DNA from: Periplaneta americana
Taxonomy: Eukaryota; Arthropoda; Insecta; Blattodea; Blattidae
Reading direction: 5' to 3'
Assembly (NCBI RefSeq): GCF_040183065.1
Contig: NC_091124.1
Coordinates: 96,862,501 to 96,926,500, forward strand
DNA: 64,000 bases
The stretch's first letter is position 1; each line of letters starts with the position of its first letter. Under the pieces are notes generated by a model. The model had not been told where the DNA came from. It worked only from the letters and a program-made list of their open reading frames with translations, and did not search any database. Positions 48,840 to 59,553 of this stretch are shown in pieces. The position numbers and the translations under genes are program-made.

Positions 48840-49095
48840 GAGATGTAGGACTTTTCCCGATCTTTGTCGAAACCTTCAACATCTGTGTTATTGATTACAT
48901 TTTCCGCAGCTGTAGACTGGCCAGTTTCTAACTTGTGTTCCATTTTTGTTTCTGTCTCTTCTACTTTGTCATTAATTTGAAGAATAGAAATTAATGAATA
49001 ATTGTGAGATAATCTGTTTTCCTCTCGTTTTATGTTATCAACAACGTAGTCTTTCAGTATGTAATTCCGAACATTAATAATTTTTTTTTGTTAAA
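48840..49095 (-). other. Possible unknown exon or TE fragment
   Basis: A minus-strand frame of about 80 codons without an early ATG reads [60 protein letters not shown] and INNTDVEGFDKDREKSYISC, then stops. Its Glu/Lys/Asn-rich, helical composition looks more protein-like than the AT-rich surroundings. A pyrimidine-CAG acceptor-like site lies just upstream (TATTTGCAG, minus strand), but a TAA follows it in this frame, which weakens the exon idea. I do not recognise the protein. Confidence 0.25.
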
Positions 49096-49141
49096 CTGCA
49101 AATAGAGTATGGGGAAACAAAAAAAGTTGCAGCACTTCCGC

Positions 49142-49399
<258 letters not shown>

Positions 49400-50039
49400 A
49401 ATACTTTGCATTATATTTATTTCGCAACAATGTGATAGCATTGTTGTAGCCATTTATTAAAAAAATTGTAATATATGTGGTAATCAAATACTGGACGATC
49501 TGCGTCATAGATACGTCACGTAAATGACTACACAAGTCATCATCTCCACTTTCTAGCAACTCCCATCTCTACTCCCAAGTTTTCACTTACTTCAAAGTAG
49601 CAGAGTTCTAGATTTCATCGAAAATATTTTTAAATAGACACAGTCTACCATTCAATTAAAAATAAAGTGATTATTTATATTAAAAAATGTAGCTATTCTC
49701 TTTCTGTCAGCTTAGTTGATTTCGGACATTATTATCTCTACACTTATTTCTGAGACACATATTACTCCATTGAAAATGTTTGCAATTTACTTGTCAGTTT
49801 CGGACAGATTTTTAAGGCGCTGCTGATTCCCAATAATCGTGACTCTGTCTTCTTGGATGTAAAGCGATGAACTATAAGCTACAATCATTCTTAACGCCTC
49901 ACGTAGTATAGGCCTACTGAATTAAGATGTTACATAATATCTCTCGGTTTCTGCAAGCAGATACCGAAATTTAGATAGTCACAACACAATCATATCAGTT
50001 GATTTCTCTGCATAAACTTGTGTTTAATTATTTTATGTG
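49400..50039. other. Spacer
   Basis: No recognisable feature. Confidence 0.5.
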
Positions 50040-50190
50040 CACATCCCTTTGGTACCGTTCCCGACGAAATTCCCGAATCCATTTTCCCGAACCAAAAATC
50101 CCGACGCCTATTTTGCGGAATGGACATTTTCCCGAATCAGTTATCCCGAACACATATTCCCGAATCTAGTTTTCCGATTCGGTTATCCAG
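50040..50190 (+). repeat. Array of TTCCCGAAT-like words
   Basis: Words such as TTCCCGAATC, TTTTCCCGAAC, TATCCCGAAC and ATTCCCGAAT recur every 14-24 bp. A counterpart in inverted orientation (TTCGGGC, TATTCGGAAAA, TTCCCGAAAATG) lies at 54175-54305. Such word arrays occur, as I recall, in terminal regions of Phantom/MULE-type elements of insects. The 4.2-kb pair would enclose the DUF7869 element, but no FLYWCH or MULE transposase is seen. Confidence 0.4.
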
Positions 50191-50670
50191 TATCAACTTT
50201 GTATCATTTATTTAAAAAAATTTGTAAATATAAATCTCTATGGCAACATAATACAAAACATAGCTTAATGTTGCAACGCATTTCACAAAATCAACCTTTC
50301 AAAAATGTGGCACAGTACTAAAAGTCGAAATGAACAACGGACCTAGAATTATAACCTGCGAAAAAAGAGGTAGCCTACTAAGGTTTTATTAAAAGATTAC
50401 ATTTATTATAAAAGTAAAAATGGAACAAAAGACAAAACTTACTAGGACCACAGTCTAGTATATCGTCGTTGTTCCTGCAATAACTCCTATGTGCAAAATA
50501 TACAATTTTTCAGTAGGAAGAAAAAACACATTTATTCATCCTACATTCTTACATTTTCGAAAGAAAGAAATATAATTACATAAAGGAGATTTTATTATTT
50601 GCTGTATCACTATTTAAGTTATTTAATAGAGCAAAAATTTGAAAATCGATAAAAGAGGCCATGCAAACCC

Positions 50671-50854
50671 AAAGGAGCTAAGTGACAAATTTTTCAAAAC
50701 TGAGTTTTGTACACCTAAGTAATCTATGAACCAGCGCCAATGCACAGCTAAAAGAGATATGTTTTTAACCAGTTTCTAGTAGTTCCAACAGTGACCAAAA
50801 ATGACACAGGATTTATGTCAAGACCCCTTTGCAATTCTAAAGGAGCTATGTGCA
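50671..50854 (+). promoter_or_regulatory. Subterminal GGAGCTAAGTG motifs, left side
   Basis: AAAGGAGCTAAGTGAC lies at 50671-50686 and AAAGGAGCTATGTGCA at 50839-50854. On the right side the same word is inverted (TTGCACTTAGCTCCTTT at 52723-52739; GTCACTTAGCTCTTTT at 52914-52929; a partial ACTTAGCTC at 52699). Repeated subterminal words with mirror orientation are usual for transposase-binding sites; binding is inferred. Confidence 0.5.
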
Positions 50855-50929
50855 GCTGATTCTATTCAGTGGAAGGCGGATTAGTGACTGTTTTGTTGTA
50901 TTTTTGGCTTACTTTTTGCTAATAATAAT

Positions 50930-51860
50930 CGAGGAACCTGCTGCATTTAATGACGAAATACAAATAAAAGTTTCCCGTAAGAAGTTAATGCACAAAGCAC
51001 GTGTGAGTGGGAACTCATATGTAACTGGAAGTGGTAAACATATTCTAGAAAACTCACTTTCAAATAAACAGGCAAGGTCAGGCAACATTATTTCATATTA
51101 TATTTATTTGATATGTTTTTATTTTATATTCCAAATATATTATTATATCTACTGGTTCATTGATCCACATTCAAGATACTTCAGATGATGTCATGTGTCT
51201 CTGGTGGAGGAAATCATATGGCATCGTGTTTACTGCGTGCAATCAACGGATTTTATCACGTCCAAGAAGAAGATGGTGATTTGGAGTGACAACTGTTGCG
51301 GTCAGTTTAAAAACCGCATGATGATATTTCTGTACCTTTATCTTATTGCCATGGGAATGATTGATAAGATGGAACAGAAATTTCTCATGGTAGGTCACAG
51401 TTTTGGTTTTGCAGATTGTGATTTCGCTGTAGTAGAACAACGTTGGAAGGTTACAAGTAACAATCAAGTTCTGGAACACGTTGTTACAGGCATTGAAGAA
51501 GCGAGACCATCTAGACCATTCAAGACTTTCCGCATGGGAGGAAAACTCTTTGACATCGGTGAAGCAGCATCTCTGATAATCAACACATCTAAATTGAAAA
51601 TCTCTAAGACTACTTGGATTATGGTAGAGAAATCAGCATCGGGTGTTGTGGAAATCAGAGAGAGTTTCAATGAAATCTCTGATTTCAAGTCGTACAAAGT
51701 TCTGAAGCCAGGAGTCACAATGGAAAACATCGCCAAGATACAAATTCAAGCTCTTCGGGCAACACCTGCTTTGTCTGCTATGAAGAAAGAAAACTTAAGG
51801 AAAATGCTTCCTTACTTAGACCAAGAAAATCGAGAATTTTTTCTGCACCTTTTCGCCTAA
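50930..51860 (+). pseudogene. DUF7869-like transposon protein, interrupted
   Basis: The C-terminal 200 or so codons are open (to 51860) and read KKKMVIWSDNCCGQFKNRMM, then FLYLYLIAMG, KFLMVGHSFGFADCDFAVVE and, near the end, LRKMLPYLDQENREFFLHLF. From memory this matches DUF7869 proteins (VFWSDNC-GQNKNR, then HKFL--GHS---CD-DFA-IE, then -L-YLD---R-FY). The Asp of WSDNC and the acidic D-D-E cluster are candidate metal ligands. Upstream, in a shifted frame, SGGGNHMASCLLRAINGF fits the preceding GRG--E-ASCL block. The N-terminal piece (about 50930-51060) has VSRKKLMHKARVSGNSYVTG, like the usual RNKG--Y---KGK region. An AT-rich segment replaces some 300 codons between them. So it is a truncated gene with one frameshift near 51265. 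Confidence 0.62.
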
Positions 51861-51926
51861 GTTGAAGGTTCTACCAAGGTTTGTTTGCCTACTGCCATCA
51901 ATGTTCATGACCTAAGAACATTAATA

Positions 51927-52607
51927 CAGAGTTGTTTCCGAACTCTGATAACGGATATGAATGACCTCATGTGCTTCAGGAATCACACCAACAGCTGAAT
52001 TGCGGCAAGAGGTGACAGACCAGTAGTGAGTGATTTCATAATCAGAGTGCACGGTGTATCACAGTAGCAATGCCCAGGAAAATCGAGACTTTTTGGGAGG
52101 GGTACATAACAACCCTTTCTGATGGTAAGTATAGATACATGAAAATCATAGGAGCCTGCAAAAACGTGGTTTCGTTATTTCCAAGAAAGGCATCTTGTGT
52201 GTACCTAATAAGACTGGCAAAGCTCGGAGGGATTAATTCCAGAGTGGAAAAAGCAACAAAATCCACCCCCCCCCGTCATAAATCGCTGCACCCCACAAGA
52301 TGATACAAATTATTCCATTACAGCTTCACCAAACTTATTAAGAACACAGAAGATGTCTTTCTTGGAACTAACGAAACCTCGTTTATTGCAGGCTTCTTTT
52401 ATTTTCAAGTAACTGGAATGGGTTGTTATGTACCCCTCTCAAAAAGGCTCGATTTTCTTGGGCATTGCTAATATGATACACTGTGCACTCTAATTATGAA
52501 ATCACTCACTACTGGTCTGTCACCTCGCGCCACAGTTCAGCTATCGTATGACTCCTGACGCAAATGATATCATTCAAATTCGTTATCAGAGATCGGAAAC
52601 AATCCTG
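51927..52607. mobile_element. Foldback Tc1/mariner-type element nested in the DUF7869 element
   Basis: The ends are CAGAGTTGTTTCCGAACTCT and inverted CAGGATTGTTTCCGATCTCT, flanked by TA on each side. The arms run about 270 bp each (51927-52200 against 52335-52607) with scattered differences, leaving a loop of about 130 bp. Both arms encode the same start of a protein, beginning MPRKIE or MPKKIE and continuing EGYITT, with a helix-turn-helix-like stretch after it, so the arms are duplicated 5' ends of a transposase gene. No catalytic domain remains. Confidence 0.75.
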
Positions 52608-53227
52608 TAGCACTGATAACTTTAATTTTTCTTTATTTTTCACTTTTTTCTAATACCAGCCAAACTTTAATCTGCATGGTTTCGAAAGATTGCACGGTAC
52701 TTAGCTCAATATAAATATCAGGTTGCACTTAGCTCCTTTCCAAATATCTCAATTTCAAATATTTTTGTGAAGTGTATGAAACACATGTAAAAAGACACAT
52801 ATAGTCAATAAAGCATGATTCGAAGCATGTTAATAATTTTGTGCTACATGTTATATTAAAACCCTGAAGCATGAATCAGTTTTTACTTATTTCCCAAAAG
52901 AAAAACACAATTTTGTCACTTAGCTCTTTTGGGTTTGCAAGGCCTCAAATATGTCACATAGGAGTTATTGCAGGAACAACGACGATTTACAATCACGAAG
53001 CTTGAGTTGGGAGAGTGCTATTTCGCATTGTCTGTAATGAGGCGATGTTAGCTATCCTAGTGGTTAGCAACTATCTATGGATGCATATTTACTACGTATT
53101 GAGCTTCGTGACTGTATATACTAAACTGTGCTAGGACTGCAAGAAACTGAGATAGAGGGAGTGTAATACAAGAGCCATTACGGCAAGCCAAGGTATAAGA
53201 GTAAGAGTTATTGAAGGTGACGAGTCC

Positions 53228-53460
53228 ACACCTGTCTGGAGTCTGGCCGCGAAATCAGGTGGTCCGGGTTCGATTCCCGGTTGGGGAAAGTTACCCGGTT
53301 GAGGCTTTTCCGGGGTTTTCTCTCAACCCATTACGAACAAATGCTGGGTAACTATCGGTGTTGGACCCCGGATTCATTTCACCGGCATTATTACCTTCAT
53401 CTCATACAGACGCTAAATAACCTAAGATCTTGATAGAGCGTCGTAAAATAACCTACTAAA
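53228..53460 (+). mobile_element. tRNA-derived SINE, family 2 variant
   Basis: The plus strand has GTCTGGCCGCGAAATCAGGT, the B box GGGTTCGATTCCCGGTTGGG, then GGTTGAGGCTTTTCCGGGGT and the body ATTCATTTCACCGGCATTAT, ending GAGCGTCGTAAAATAACC and an A-rich tail. Same variant as 46060-46306. Confidence 0.87.
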
Positions 53461-53979
53461 AAAAGTGACGTGGACTCTCCACATTCTCATGAACTCAATA
53501 GAGAAGGGACTGATGCTGAAATTGTAAAAGCAAGTCTGAACTAAATCCTGAACAAATTTAAGAAATGAATGACATGAAGTTCCTTCACGTATTTCAGCAT
53601 TGCTACTGAAACGTGAAAATTTGAAGAATGCAATAAAGAGGAAAAGGTGAAAAGTTCTACCAGTTTATACAATATCGCTAACTAATTCAGAAGATTCCAG
53701 AAAGAGTAAAAAAATTATATATATATATTATATATATATATATATATATTTTTTTTTTTTTTCAAGGCGATAAATACCTACTATTTAGAGTTTTGATGAC
53801 AGTGGAGAGACTGAAAATTGAGCATGTATGTAAAGAGGAAAACAGAATACGTGAGACGCGTTGGATATAATTTCTCGTTGTAGAGAAGTCCTCTTTTAAA
53901 AATATAATTCTAATACTGACAGCAATAAAATTATTCGTCATTGTTTGGTACACTCTTTTAACACTTGTAGAATCACTGC
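53461..53979. other. Spacer with TA and T runs
   Basis: An imperfect (TA)n run and T tract lie at 53717-53762. Nothing else recognised. Confidence 0.5.
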
Positions 53980-54134
53980 TTAACAATAACTTCTTTACTG
54001 TGTTAATATAATGAAAATAGGTCTACCTGGCTGACTAGTTTCGACGTGGTGTCCGTCATAGTCCTAGGCTTCGGACAATGTCGGACACCATGTATTTTTT
54101 TATAGTATTAACACAGCAAGGAAGTTATTGTTAA
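53980..54134. mobile_element. Small foldback element
   Basis: The outer arms TTAACAATAACTTCTTTACT and (inverted) TTAACAATAACTTCCTTGCT match over about 38 bp, and an inner GTGTCCG/CGGACAC pair gives a second stem. Length is 155 bp with no coding capacity. TTAA forms the very ends of the inverted repeat. Class unknown. Confidence 0.65.
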
Positions 54135-54174
54135 TCAGTAAAATTAATCAACAGTCATTAATTTTTCATATCTT

Positions 54175-54305
54175 TTCGTCATTTTTTTTGTTCCGGGAAA
54201 TTTGATTTCGGGCAAAATTATTCGGAAAATTGTATTCGGAAGAGAATCTTTCAGGAGAATGAGTATTCGGAAAAATGTATTCCCGAAAATGCCCGGGAAT
54301 CCTAT
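54175..54305 (-). repeat. Inverted counterpart of the TTCCCGAAT word array
   Basis: The words TTCGGGCAAAATTATTCGGA, TATTCGGAAGAG, TATTCGGAAAAATG and TTCCCGAAAATGCCCGGGAA repeat with a period near 16-25 bp. See 50040-50190; together they may mark the two ends of a MULE/Phantom-type element. Confidence 0.4.
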
Positions 54306-54837
54306 TGTAAACCGAATATATAGTAACCCTTGTCTTATTATATTCACCGTCATATTTTCTATTCTGTTTGGCATTTTGTTCCGTCAGATGCATCTGTAGA
54401 TTCGCGAAGCTTTGTCCTGCATAAATATCTACTAGGCCTATCAGATTCAGACGTTGATGAATTATACATCTGTTCACAAAGCGTAGATTTTGTTGAAGTA
54501 AGGATAGCTGGACGTTATATATATATATATATATATTTTTTTTTTCTGAAACCCGCACAAACTAGGCGAGGATTATTTCACAGGTCATAATTCTATAAAA
54601 TTCAATATACGCCTATCAGGATTTAAGCTAAGCAAAGAATGAATAATTAAGTTTTCTCATATGAGAGTACATTTCAAATTATTTTTCGCGGTTTAATAGA
54701 TGTAGATAAACAAGTAATGAAATAAATGTATTTATTTCCGTTTGTACCCTAAATTGGCTCAAACGCTGAATCATTTGACGGTTGAGTTCAGTTCACCTCC
54801 AGACAATATCTTGAACACTTTTACTTGTTTGTGATGT

Positions 54838-55520
54838 TCACTTTAACACTTGTTAGAACAAATAAAACTTTCTTATTGTAAAAACTAAGAATATAAAAAC
54901 AACTCATACCCAGCACAAAAAACAAGAGCGACAGTAGAGAAAATGTACATACAGAACAGTATAAAACACTTACATTACATAAAAAATAAACATAATACAA
55001 ACACATAGAAGCTATAATCACAAACAACAAAAACAGTACATCGTGTATAATTAGAGGAAATAATTTTACACGCGAATAAAATAATAACACAAATAAGTGA
55101 AAAATAAAGGAACGACATACAACCAAATTAGCAACATTAACCAATAAACAAAAATAAAATACCACACACAAATTCCTTGCTATATTATTTAATAACAGCA
55201 ATGTAACATTCAGTCGAAATGAAATAAAACTACTTTAAAAAGGATTGAAATATAACCTACAATATAAGCAGACTACAAAAGACTCAACAAAAGCAAACAA
55301 AATGCAGAAACAGCACTAAAAAGTCACGTAAACATAACACAAAGATAATATCAGAAAATACTATTATGTAAAATAAACACACCCATTTCCAATAAAAATA
55401 AAATCAAAACAACAAAGACATTAAGAGAGAAAGTAGAACACAATTTCATATTTGTAAAAGCAGTTGAAGAAAACTGTACTGTATAGACAAATGAATACAC
55501 GACAAAATCAATACGTTTTT
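54838..55520. other. A-rich, T-poor asymmetric block
   Basis: Over nearly 700 bp the plus strand is dominated by A with C second, while T and G are scarce (for example ACAAAAAACAAG, ACAAACACATAG, AACAAAAATAAAATACCAC). The minus strand is therefore T-rich, which yields a 126-codon hydrophobic frame (55201 to 54821) that I regard as a by-product of composition. I know of no element with this signature here. Confidence 0.6.
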
Positions 55521-56701
55521 AATTATAATGCTAGCTTCTCAGTTCTCTATATCTTTCTATTACAGTATTCCCTGGCTGTCTTGTTTTATACCAGTTACAT
55601 TTGGCGATATAAATTTAAATTTTTTTAAATAAGTATCTTTAGCAAATTCCTGGATAATTTGATGTTATTAAATTTTGTTGTATTTCAATCAGTGAAACTA
55701 ATGTCCATGAAATATAAAATGAATTTCGATTTTAAAAATATGCAGTATTTAAATTACTCTCAACACCTTTCCATTGTAGACTACTTTATAAATCATCTTG
55801 TAGTGTAGGCTTTCACGGCCGGAGCCGGAATCTAGATCTACTTTATAATTCTTTTACAAAATAAAGAACTTTTCAAGCTTGGCATTTTTAACATAGATCT
55901 TCGTCCAAAGAAGCTATAAAAATTCCCAAAAAAAATTAGAAAGTGTTGGAGAACTGAATAAGCACTCAACACATACAGTGATTTGTATATTAAGAATTTG
56001 TTCCTTTGTAGAAACAGACTCATAGGCCTATTGTCCCTTTAAGAATTGTGTTCTACTTACTGTTCGTTTTAACTATTGCTAAGATTCTGAAAGAAAATCA
56101 CATACGTAATGCGTACTTCCAACATTACAACTTAAATCATTAGAAGTAGTAGAGATCTAACATGTAAGACAAGTTACATTAATAAAAATGAAGTTACGGA
56201 AATATATTTGCTGCTGGCAATTAATACACAATCAATTTGGCGGACCCAACTTGTCTCTACTTAATTTCCAATAAATTTCAGTTATTTATCAATTATTGCA
56301 CTTTTACTGGAACGTGAACGGGATCACTTAAAAATAAATCGGTCTAGGCTATCGAGATTATGATTCGACCTATTCCCACTGTTTTCGATCAAAAGTTGCC
56401 TCAATTGTTACAGGTGTTACAAATGTTACTCACTGTTGAGGACGGAGTAATGGAGAATTGTTGTTTAGTCAACTTTGAATATAAAGAACAAAGAGAGATA
56501 TTGCATAATATGCTGTCAATCGACTGTATGGCATTGTATGGAGGCCAACGTTTTTGGCGCCTCATCAGATAGAAGTACTCAGGATATTTTCCGCTTAAAA
56601 ATTCTTCTTCCTGTGTCGTGATCGAATCCGTGTAGGCCTTCTTTCGGTCGAGAAACACTACGTCAATCAGAATTGCTATTTGTGATAATTTTAATACACA
56701 A
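55521..56701. other. Spacer
   Basis: No gene or element recognised. A 70-codon plus frame at 56360-56572 overlaps an opposite frame and has no recognisable similarity. Confidence 0.45.
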
Positions 56702-56854
56702 AACGGTCGGGTAGATCAGTTGTTGATAGAGCAACTGACTGCAGACTGGAAGATCGGGAATGATGACGGGGTTTTCTTGTTGTCAAACTTCTAGAACTGT
56801 CCCGAAGTTGACGCAGCCTCCTATCGGATTGAGTACTGTGCCTTTCCCGGGGTA

Positions 56855-57053
56855 AAGGCTGGTTCACAATAAACCGGGAAAGGAAACGACAACGAGAACG
56901 GGAACGGAAATATTGTTAAAATAAACGTATTTAAATGTGAGCATTCACAATTAACTACTGTGAATACTCACATTTAAATACATGTATTTTATCATTATTT
57001 CCGTTCTCGTTTTCGTTGTCGTTTCCGTTCCCGGTTTATTGTGAACCAGCCTT
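56855..57053. mobile_element. Hairpin MITE, copy 2
   Basis: AAGGCTGGTTCACAATAAAC on the left and its inverted counterpart on the right form arms of about 90 bp each, flanked by TA (56853-56854 and 57054-57055). The same family as 7535-7732. The arms agree at almost all positions, so it could fold into a near-perfect hairpin. Confidence 0.85.
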
Positions 57054-57055
57054 TA

Positions 57056-57526
57056 GGCTCAACTCACACGGCCGACAACTTTGCGATTATTTTGCAGTTA
57101 TGTGCGGTTGTGCTGTGGGTGGTCAGGAATTAGTATTGAATATGGCTAAATCATATGGACACAAACTGAAGTCATTGTCGACGTCTGTGGTTGTGAGATG
57201 GACGGATGGCGATCCTGGCGGTTGTTCTCTCCAAAGAGCTACCGATTTTAACATAGGGATGAGCAATCTGTTACATATGAGATCTGGGGCGCAACTCACT
57301 CGTGCGACACGCCGACCACACGCCAACCACTCCCCGCCGACACCGTATCCTTGGAAACGATAGACGCTTTCTTGGCAAATAGCAAGCTTGCGGTGTGTTG
57401 TCTGTGGTCGATATGGACTTCAAGCGACGACAAAAAAGAAGTCCGCGTGTGGTCGGTTCCGCCGACAGCACAACCACACAAAAACTGCAAAATAATCGCA
57501 AAGTTGTCGGCCTTGTGAGTTGAGAT
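57056..57526. mobile_element. TIR MITE adjoining the hairpin MITE
   Basis: CTCAACTCACACGGCCGACA on the left and inverted CTCAACTCACAAGGCCGACA on the right begin arms of about 60 bp, both continuing ACTTTGCGATTATTTTGCAG. The interior (about 340 bp) has no coding similarity. No clear target duplication is visible because it abuts the hairpin MITE. Confidence 0.75.
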
Positions 57527-57755
57527 GGTGATCGGAACTTGCTGCTAACCACACCGCTTGGTTCTAGTGCCGATGTCAAGAAAGAATGGAGCTCTACTTC
57601 CATGTCTCCAAATACCTTCATGGCGTGCATAAAGGATACCTTAATTTTAAATACCCATCGCCGCGAGATTGTACACAAAAAGTTATGTTTATGTTATTAC
57701 GAACACTTCTGTATTGGGCTACATGTCCCTTGCCGTGCCTGCATGCTCTAATATA

Positions 57756-58864
57756 CAGGGACATCATTTTATTTTTACTAACATTTTTAATATTATCCTG
57801 GCTATACCTTTAGAGAATCGGAAACACCATTCGCTACCCCCTTCCACGGCTGGAGTTCGATGATACTGGTGTAAAACATAAACAAATCACTTTACTAGTT
57901 ATAGGAGGGAAGAAAAGTACTTCATCCATTTACGTGAACTAGGAAATATTGCGATTTTGAGTTCGATAATTTTCATTAGGTTTTTGTTTAATCAAAATAC
58001 AGTACAGTATTAACAATAAGTGTTTTTACTCACGAACTGAGTTATCCATGCGAACGTATTCATTATGCAGTGTATATTATACTGTCTACAGCACATTAGT
58101 GTACAATTTAAAGAATGAAGTTAAATTGAAAAATAATCATAATATGGATATTTAAACACATATTTGAAAATGGTGGCCGTTCATTTCGATACAGGCTTCA
58201 GTTCTTTTGTGCATATTATCGCACTGTAGACTATTGCATCTAATTCCAATTACCAGTTTCGTCCTTCGTACTAGTAACTCATATTCAAATAATTCTGTAC
58301 CTACTCTATAAAAGAGTACCTTACGTACTGTAAATTCAATCTGCACTTCTGCCCGACCCTCACAGATAAAATTACTCAGACATGCTATCTATTGTCCGTC
58401 CAAGGAGTTATGTCGCAGGATCGTAGAAAGGGAGGAAATCACGTGACAGTTAATTAGGCCTACTTAACGAGGCCCTTTTATTTAAGTTACTTTAAACAGT
58501 TGTATAATATTACGTAAACGTCCAATTCCTAACAGAAATTAATGTTTTCAGAAAAGAGCTAAGACAGCCCAGCTTTTACAGAGGGACGAGCAGAAGCAGG
58601 TGAGGGAAATCGGGATGCGACGTAGGCAAACGGACAGTACCTGTGCAAAAATATGATTCAATATTGAAAGCTCTTTCGTCACTGGAAAACGCGAACATAT
58701 TTCTGGAACGTACTATACTCACTAACTCAGTGCTGTTTACTATATGCGGCCTTGATTCTGTCTGGAGGACAGTTGGAACTTCATTAGTAGGAGGGGTGGG
58801 AGTGAAGTACATTCAAAAACTCAGGTACAATAAAAATTGAAGTAAAAATAAAATGATGTCCCTG
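57756..58864. mobile_element. TIR element family C, copy 2
   Basis: Both ends read CAGGGACATCATTTTATTTT inward, then TACT (24 bp perfect), flanked by TA on each side. It is the inverted relative of 31262-32487, with the same internal order of blocks. The 1109-bp interior has no transposase. The TA flanks and CAGGG ends suit a Tc1/mariner- or pogo-mobilised non-autonomous family, by inference only. Confidence 0.78.
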
Positions 58865-59199
58865 TATTATAGAATGAGCGCTGCTTCGAGTCATAACTGG
58901 GAAATAAGTTTTCTCATGAAAATTTCAGCCAGTGCATGCGATTAGTGTCCACCAAGCATCGTGATAAATTTAGACAACTGCATTGACAACATTCAATGGC
59001 TGTGATATCAAAGATGTCAAAAAGCCCTAAAATGTCAGTGCACTATGTTGTTCAAGAGAGTGGTATTAGTATAGAATGTGAATGCGGGATATTGAAATCG
59101 GCATGTTTTAACTCCTGCAAATTATAACACGTCTACACAATGTAAGAAGATGATCCACGGAAGAGACGAAGTTGCTGGGACAGGATCATGTGGTGTTTG
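58865..59199. other. Spacer, possibly the 5' part of the mariner relic that follows
   Basis: No clear similarity. Text around 59140-59200 may be decayed N-terminal transposase sequence. Confidence 0.35.
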
Positions 59200-59553
59200 C
59201 GTATTGAGCATTCAGCATGTTTTATTCAGTGACGAGTGCCTATTCTTTCCGGATGGGTATAATGTACACAAAATGCTCAATGTTGGTCCTAAAGAAAACC
59301 CAAGATGAATGAGTGAATCCAATAAACTTCGTGATCAGAAAGTAATGATGCGTAGCATAATACTAGACAATATGATTGTGAGACCATATTTTGTGATGGA
59401 AATGTGAACTACTACACATTTGGCGAATTGTTGAATAGCATGGTAATGAATTTTCAATATGCGTTACCAATTAATAAAGGGATCAGAATGTGGTTTCAGC
59501 TACATGAGCCCCAGAACATTATACTGTGACAGTTCGCGAATTAAAATTAAATA

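Larger units (their letters stand above)
50462..52986 (+). mobile_element. TIR transposon carrying a DUF7869-like gene
   Basis: The ends share ATCGTCGTTGTTCCTGCAAT plus AACTCCTATGTG (32 bp, identical): 50462-50493 and inverted at 52955-52986. Further in, GCAAACCCAAAGGAGCTAAG (50664-50683) has an inverted counterpart at about 52916-52938, so the TIR extends beyond 70 bp. The left TIR holds about 150 bp of extra sequence between the two blocks. Subterminal words of the type GGAGCTAAGTG recur at both ends. The gene at 50.93-51.86 kb encodes a DUF7869-like protein, defective here. A mariner-type foldback element is nested at 51927-52607. I see no convincing target duplication. Confidence 0.72.
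56702..57650 (+). mobile_element. tRNA-related SINE, family 3, split by two MITEs
   Basis: 56702-56852 has a tRNA-like head (GGTCGGGTAGATCAGTTG with an A-box-like TGATAGAGCA) and then GATGACGGGGTTTTCTTGTT, GTACTGTGCCTTTCCCGGGG. After two MITEs (56855-57526) the body resumes with CTAACCACACCGCTTGGTTC, TAGTGCCGATGTCAAGAAAG and TTCATGGCGTGCATAAAGGA. From memory this is a widespread insect repeat in which these blocks are contiguous (CCGGGGTAAAAGGCGG...ACCACACCACCTCATTCTAG). Some sequence at the junction is missing. Confidence 0.6.

Noticed and set aside
54821-55201. 126-codon hydrophobic frame that looks like a membrane protein
   Set aside because: It is explained by the T-rich minus strand of an A-rich block, with no recognisable family.
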